A stretch of DNA of 53,080 nucleotides from DATAXP01 sp036272935 (GTDB taxonomy: Bacteria; Planctomycetota; Planctomycetia; Pirellulales; PNKZ01). The stretch covers positions 1-53,080 of the forward strand of contig DATAXP010000150.1 of NCBI GenBank assembly GCA_036272935.1. The letters run 5' to 3'. The position numbers and the translations under genes were made by a program. This document shows, in pieces, positions 49,810 through 53,080 of this stretch (its first letter is position 1; each line of letters starts with the position of its first letter). The notes under the pieces were generated by a model. The model did no database searches, was not told the origin of the DNA, and was given only the letters and a program-made list of their open reading frames with translations.

Positions 49810-50682
49810 ATGCGCCTTGTCGGGATCATCGCCGTCGTTGGATTGCTAGCAACCGGAGGCTGCACGGCCAACCGCCTGCGGCAGCGGACGATCAACCAAG
49901 GGGCGACGCTCAGCGAGCTGCAATACGAGCAGGTGCTGAGCAATCTCGCGACGTTTGCCGACAATCCATTCGCGCTCCCCTGGCATGTGACGCTGCGCGA
50001 AGGGACGACGCAGATCACCGATTCCGCCAGTGGCGGAGCATTGCTCGATTTCGGCCCGCCGGCCGTCACGCAGCCGCAGTTGTTCGGTTCGCGCACGGTG
50101 GTGGCGCAGTGGGGCATGTCGCCGGTGATCGACGCCACAGAGCTACAGTTGCTCGGCATCGCGTATCGCCGGGCGTTCGGTGCCCCCGAGATGCCTTCGC
50201 CCGAACTGCTCGACGAGCTGGCCCACGAGCTGAAGGACCAGTTCGCCTCGAACTCAGACCTGCGCGATGAGTCGGACTGGTTCTACGAGATCGAAGGGCG
50301 CACGATCCAGCAGCCACGCGAACTCGATGCCCGCGTGCTGACGACGAACGATCCTGGCTTCGCCACCGAGCCGGAAACTCCTGGCCGCGACACGTCGCCG
50401 CTGGCACGCAATGTTCGTCATAAGATCGAGCGCATCCAGCGCGATCTGCTGCGCATTGGGCCCGGCTGGTTCCACGTCGGTCGCAAGTGCGATGTCCCGT
50501 CAACGGCCTGCTACGTGAGCCATCACGGCGACACCTACGTGTGGGTCGATGCCGACGGCCGAGCGGCACTCACGGAATTCACGCTGACGGTGCTGAAACT
50601 GTCGACGCTGGTCAAGGAAACACAAACGCTCATCAGCCCAGGCTCGGTAAAGTTTTCGCCAGGCGACCGCGGCAGCGGATAA
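49810..50682 (+). CDS. Putative lipoprotein
   Basis: 290 residues. The N-terminus MRLVGIIAVVGLLATGGC is a lipoprotein-like signal with the acceptor Cys18, though TGGC is not a perfect lipobox. The mature part begins with a helical QYEQVLSNLATFADNPFALP segment that I recognise from a planctomycete-specific family without function; the rest is mixed, with acidic and Pro-rich parts. Expected to be anchored at the periplasmic face of a membrane. It converges with the beta-propeller gene; a large inverted repeat separates the two. Confidence 0.75.
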   Translation: MRLVGIIAVVGLLATGGCTANRLRQRTINQGATLSELQYEQVLSNLATFADNPFALPWHVTLREGTTQITDSASGGALLDFGPPAVTQPQLFGSRTVVAQWGMSPVIDATELQLLGIAYRRAFGAPEMPSPELLDELAHELKDQFASNSDLRDESDWFYEIEGRTIQQPRELDARVLTTNDPGFATEPETPGRDTSPLARNVRHKIERIQRDLLRIGPGWFHVGRKCDVPSTACYVSHHGDTYVWVDADGRAALTEFTLTVLKLSTLVKETQTLISPGSVKFSPGDRGSG

Positions 50683-50689
50683 GTGACGC

Positions 50690-50875
50690 GGATGATTCAC
50701 CACAGAGGCACGGAGGCACGGAGGCACGGAGAAAAACACGGAGCTGCAAGTGCGTGCGGTTCTCCATGTTGGCTGTCCCTGAAGCGCGCCACGCTTTGAT
50801 CGATCGTACGATCTGTTTTCGTACAACCTGCTGCTCCGTGCGCCCTCGGTGTCTCTGTGCCTCTGTGGTTCATCC
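50690..50875. repeat. Large GGATGATTCACCACAGAG inverted repeat
   Basis: The left part GGATGATTCACCACAGAG followed by three GCACGGAG-like units faces a right part ending CTCTGTGCCTCTGTGGTTCA, TCC. The arms pair across a 90-base centre that contains GATCGATCGTACGATC. The element fills the gap between two convergent genes and shares its ends with the one at 36919-36990. A terminator role is possible. Confidence 0.9.
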
Positions 50876-50881
50876 CTCTGC

Positions 50882-51823
50882 CTAGCGTAGTACGTCGCCG
50901 CCGTCGAGCGTTTGCCACGTCGAAACCGCGTTGCCGAAGGTATCGAAGCGATCGAGCGTCCAGACGACTTGCTTCGTCTTTGAATCGACTTCGATGATCA
51001 AGGGCTGCCCCGGACCCGCATGGCAGTTGCCGATCAGGTAGTGGCCGTTGGGCAACACTTCGAGCGTCGTCGTCCAGGCGAGCGTAATGTTTGGTAAATC
51101 GTGCTGGCCGATCTGCCAGACGATCTCGCCGGCAGGGGTCACTTCGATCACGCCATGTCCGTTGCCCGTGGTGATGAGCGTGTTGCCGCTGGCAAGCCGC
51201 AGCGCGGCGAAACACTTGTTGCCGAACGCCTCGGGGCCGTGTCCTGGACGCGGCTCCTTGCCGAACAGCGGGACGCGATATTCCCAGACGATGCTGCCGC
51301 TCGGTGCGTACTCGCGCACGGCGCCATCCCCTTCGTGGCAGACCAGGTAGTTGCCGCTGGGCAGCTTCCGGGCGCGTCGCGTGTCGGTGTGCGCACTTGG
51401 ATGCTCGACCTTCAGCGGCAACTCGAACAATAACTTCCCCTGCCGGTCGATCTCAATGATCCGCGCGGCGCCGCTTTCGGCGATCATCACGCGATCGCTA
51501 TCAAGTGCCTGGATCGCATGCACCTCGACCCGCTTGCCGGCGTTTCCGTTGCTGGTTGCCGAATCGTAGCTCCACACGATCTTGCCGGATCGCGGGTCGA
51601 CTTCGACCACCTTGCTCTTGCCTTCGAGCACCATGAAGTTGCCGTTGGGCAAGGCGCAAATGTCGTGAATGCCGCCCCAGGGCATCTCGGTTTCGATTCC
51701 GCCGTCGCCGGTCACGATCGCCAACTCGCCGGCTCCTTCGACCACCAGGCGATGCTGACCCACGGCAGGATTGGCAACGGCGGTGAGCAACAGCGCGGCG
51801 AAACAAAATCGAATGCTCATCAT
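50882..51823 (-). CDS. Secreted beta-propeller (PQQ-like repeat) protein
   Basis: About 313 residues from ATG 51823, preceded by GAGGA. The signal peptide is SIRFCFAALLLTAVANPAVG. Repeats of about 40 residues follow, each with an ALPNGN/LPSGNYLV turn and a strand of the type GKIVWSYD, EIVWQIG or QVVWTLD. This predicts a propeller of six or so blades, similar to arylsulfotransferase-like or quinoprotein-like domains. No catalytic residues can be assigned, and a binding or sensing role is as likely as an enzymatic one. Divergent from the dioxygenase gene, 54 bases apart. Confidence 0.82.
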   Translation of the reverse strand: MMSIRFCFAALLLTAVANPAVGQHRLVVEGAGELAIVTGDGGIETEMPWGGIHDICALPNGNFMVLEGKSKVVEVDPRSGKIVWSYDSATSNGNAGKRVEVHAIQALDSDRVMIAESGAARIIEIDRQGKLLFELPLKVEHPSAHTDTRRARKLPSGNYLVCHEGDGAVREYAPSGSIVWEYRVPLFGKEPRPGHGPEAFGNKCFAALRLASGNTLITTGNGHGVIEVTPAGEIVWQIGQHDLPNITLAWTTTLEVLPNGHYLIGNCHAGPGQPLIIEVDSKTKQVVWTLDRFDTFGNAVSTWQTLDGGDVLR

Positions 51824-51865
51824 GGGCGTCCTCGTTGTCTGCTCGTGGATGGGCCAGCCAGGCGA

Positions 51866-51871
51866 TATAAT
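51866..51871 (+). promoter_or_regulatory. -10 box of a probably leaderless dioxygenase mRNA
   Basis: A perfect TATAAT lies six bases before the ATG at 51878, so transcription would begin at or next to the start codon. No clear -35 hexamer is present and no Shine-Dalgarno sequence fits in the space. Confidence 0.5.
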
Positions 51872-51877
51872 ACGCCC

Positions 51878-52660
51878 ATGCTCACCACCGACCAAATCGC
51901 TCAGTTTCATCGCGACGGATACATCTGCCTAAGGTCGCTATTCGACGGCGACGAGATGGCAGCGCTGCTGGAGTTCGCCCGCAGCGATCCGGCACTGCAA
52001 GCGAGTGCCTATGCCCGCAAGGACGCTGCCGGGGCCGAGACGAAACTTGCCCTGTGGAACCAGGCCGGCGACGATTTATACAGCCTATTCGCCCGTAGCC
52101 CGCGGATCGTCAACGCGATGACGGAACTGCTCGACGACGAAGTGTATCTGTACCACATGAAGATGATGCTCAAGGAGCCGTACGTCGGCGGCGCCTGGGA
52201 ATGGCACCAGGATTATGGCTACTGGTACAACAACGGCTGCCTGTGGCCGACGATGGCCAGTTGCCTGATTGCCGTCGACCGCGCGACGCGCGAGAACGGC
52301 TGCCTGCAAGTGCTCCGCGGCTCGCACCTGTTGGGACGCATCGACCACGGCAAGACCGGCGACCAGACCGGTGCCGACCTGGAGCGCGTCGACGAAGCCT
52401 TAAAGCGCATGGAACTGGTGTACAACGAATGCGCGCCCGGCGACGCGCTGTTCTTCCACGCCAACCTGCTGCACCGCAGCGATCAAAACCGCTCGCCGAA
52501 CCCGCGTTGGAGCCTGATCTGCTGCTACAACACGCGCACCAACAGCCCGTACAAGGAATCGCGCCATCCGATGTACTCGCCCTTGGCACGGGTGAGCGAC
52601 GATGCGATTCGCGAATTTAGCCGCGTCGCTTGCGACGCGCGGGGCGAGCCCCGCGGCTAA
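51878..52660 (+). CDS. Phytanoyl-CoA dioxygenase (PhyH) family protein
   Basis: 260-residue Fe(II)/2-oxoglutarate oxygenase. The double-stranded beta-helix shows the iron-binding WHQDYG (HxD) and the distal His in LLHRSDQNRS, with the Arg that binds 2-oxoglutarate shortly after (PRWSL). DGYICLRSLFDGDEM is the usual family start. Substrate unknown; members hydroxylate very varied small molecules. The last 15 codons (FSRVACDARGEPRG and stop) are encoded by a TTTAGCCGCG repeat whose other copy is intergenic at 9951-9997, so the tail is not ancestral. Probably leaderless. Confidence 0.87.
   Translation: MLTTDQIAQFHRDGYICLRSLFDGDEMAALLEFARSDPALQASAYARKDAAGAETKLALWNQAGDDLYSLFARSPRIVNAMTELLDDEVYLYHMKMMLKEPYVGGAWEWHQDYGYWYNNGCLWPTMASCLIAVDRATRENGCLQVLRGSHLLGRIDHGKTGDQTGADLERVDEALKRMELVYNECAPGDALFFHANLLHRSDQNRSPNPRWSLICCYNTRTNSPYKESRHPMYSPLARVSDDAIREFSRVACDARGEPRG
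52616..52660. repeat. TTTAGCCGCG palindromic element, copy 2
   Basis: Runs TTTAGCCGCG to CGCGGCTAA and carries inner hairpins GCGTCGC-TT-GCGACGC and CGGGGC-GA-GCCCCG. Read on the minus strand it is almost identical to 9951-9997. Here it overlaps the 3' end of the dioxygenase gene and provides its stop codon TAA. Confidence 0.9.
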
Positions 52661-52677
52661 GTCGGGACGTTCGAGCT

Positions 52678-53080
52678 CTACCATGCCGTTGAATCGACAA
52701 GGGCTCTAACGTCATCACGGCATTCTCGCGGTACATAATAGCGACACCGCTTTTCACGTGCCCCCGTAACCGGGGCGAGCCGATCAAGCAGTGTTGAAAT
52801 CTCACGAGGCCCTCTGCTGCAATCGGGCTGGATAAAAATTGCGTTGTATGGGTCTTGCTCTCGTTCTTCTTTCTCTGGGATGTACGGATTGTAAATCGTC
52901 AGCTTAAGATTATCTCGAAGAACGTAATATGAGGCATCGAATCCTCGCCTGCTGACCGTCTCGGCCAGTTGCTTTTCCCATGTCTGTCTTGCGTCGGAAA
53001 AGTCGAGATTTCTGACAGGATCATCGATTGCGCCTAGTACTACAGCGCTGAGTTGGTCTTTTTTTTGGCGGCGGTAGGGG
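52678..53080 (-). CDS. 3' part of an unknown gene, cut by the window edge
   Basis: A reading frame with no stop runs from the window edge to TAG at 52678-52680, about 133 residues, with no in-frame ATG. Its composition is protein-like and less GC-rich than its neighbours: KQLAETVSRRGFDASYYVLR, NLKLTIYNPYIPEKEEREQD, then IQPDCSRGPREISTLLDRL and a Cys/Tyr-rich end (RCRYYVPREC). I recognise no family. The lower GC content, with AT-rich codons, suggests a gene of other origin than the flanking DNA. The start is beyond the window. Confidence 0.7.
   Translation of the reverse strand, partial: PYRRQKKDQLSAVVLGAIDDPVRNLDFSDARQTWEKQLAETVSRRGFDASYYVLRDNLKLTIYNPYIPEKEEREQDPYNAIFIQPDCSRGPREISTLLDRLAPVTGAREKRCRYYVPRECRDDVRALVDSTAW

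Noticed and set aside
1..53080. tRNA, tmRNA, SRP RNA, RNase P RNA and CRISPR arrays
   Set aside because: No T-arm GTTCGANTC context with a matching acceptor stem, no conserved cores of the other RNAs, and no regularly spaced direct repeats with unique spacers were seen by eye. A covariance-model scan would be decisive.

Overview
The window is GC-rich DNA (my estimate, low to mid 60s percent) that looks chromosomal and comes from a member of the Planctomycetota, most likely Pirellulales-like. The assignment rests on family content: a membrane protein opening with the CQTC/CPEC zinc-ribbon module common in that phylum, a very long signal peptidase I with a zinc-ribbon insert, a Tat-exported DUF3500 protein, a c-heme/terpene-cyclase-fold protein fused to a ceramidase-like domain, DUF2617, an S23-type four-helix-bundle gene, and many quasi-periodic intergenic inverted repeats. 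LptB shows a diderm envelope with LPS-type export. I found no rRNA, tRNA, tmRNA, CRISPR array, transposase or prophage genes.

Layout. 1-10 kb: a membrane protein, thiS-thiG, a VWA protein, a membrane thioredoxin, a secreted esterase, a decayed antitoxin/PIN pair, lptB and lepB. 10.5-23.2 kb: a ten-gene minus-strand surface-polysaccharide operon. Read 5' to 3' it encodes glucose-1-phosphate cytidylyltransferase, CDP-glucose 4,6-dehydratase, an NAD-dependent epimerase, a ThDP enzyme, an acyltransferase, a NeuB-like synthase, an SDR, a dehydroquinate-synthase-like cyclase and two paralogous glycosyltransferases. 23.5-32.4 kb: a BRCT-like/MerR/TPR protein, an O-methyltransferase, the DUF3500 protein, an AbrB-VapC pair with a perfect operator palindrome, rsmG, and cysD-cysNC. 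The cysD-cysNC pair is split by an element carrying a four-helix-bundle gene between inverted repeats. 32.4-43 kb: a C25-type peptidase, the ceramidase/cytochrome fusion, rfbA-rfbB with nearby rfbC, DUF2617, an orphan histidine kinase, nadD and DUF1854. 43-53 kb: a HEPN-like gene pair, an ABC exporter, cyanophycin synthetase divergent from it, a lipoprotein, a beta-propeller protein, a phytanoyl-CoA dioxygenase family protein and the 3' part of an unknown gene cut by the window edge.

How the genes fit together. The 10.5-23.2 kb operon probably makes and polymerises an unusual CDP-linked sugar. Its mix of ThDP carboligase, PEP-condensing (NeuB-like) and carbocycle-forming (DHQS-like) families is not a pathway I can name, and it is the best candidate for an undescribed biosynthetic system. 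cphA, the ABC exporter and DUF1854 form a cyanophycin neighbourhood into which a HEPN-like pair has been placed. The most striking non-coding signal is a set of short quasi-periodic inverted repeats at gene ends. In three genes these repeats supply the last codons and stop. Between cysD and cysN, two such arms enclose an S23-type gene, much like the intervening sequences known from 23S rRNA, here in a protein-coding operon.
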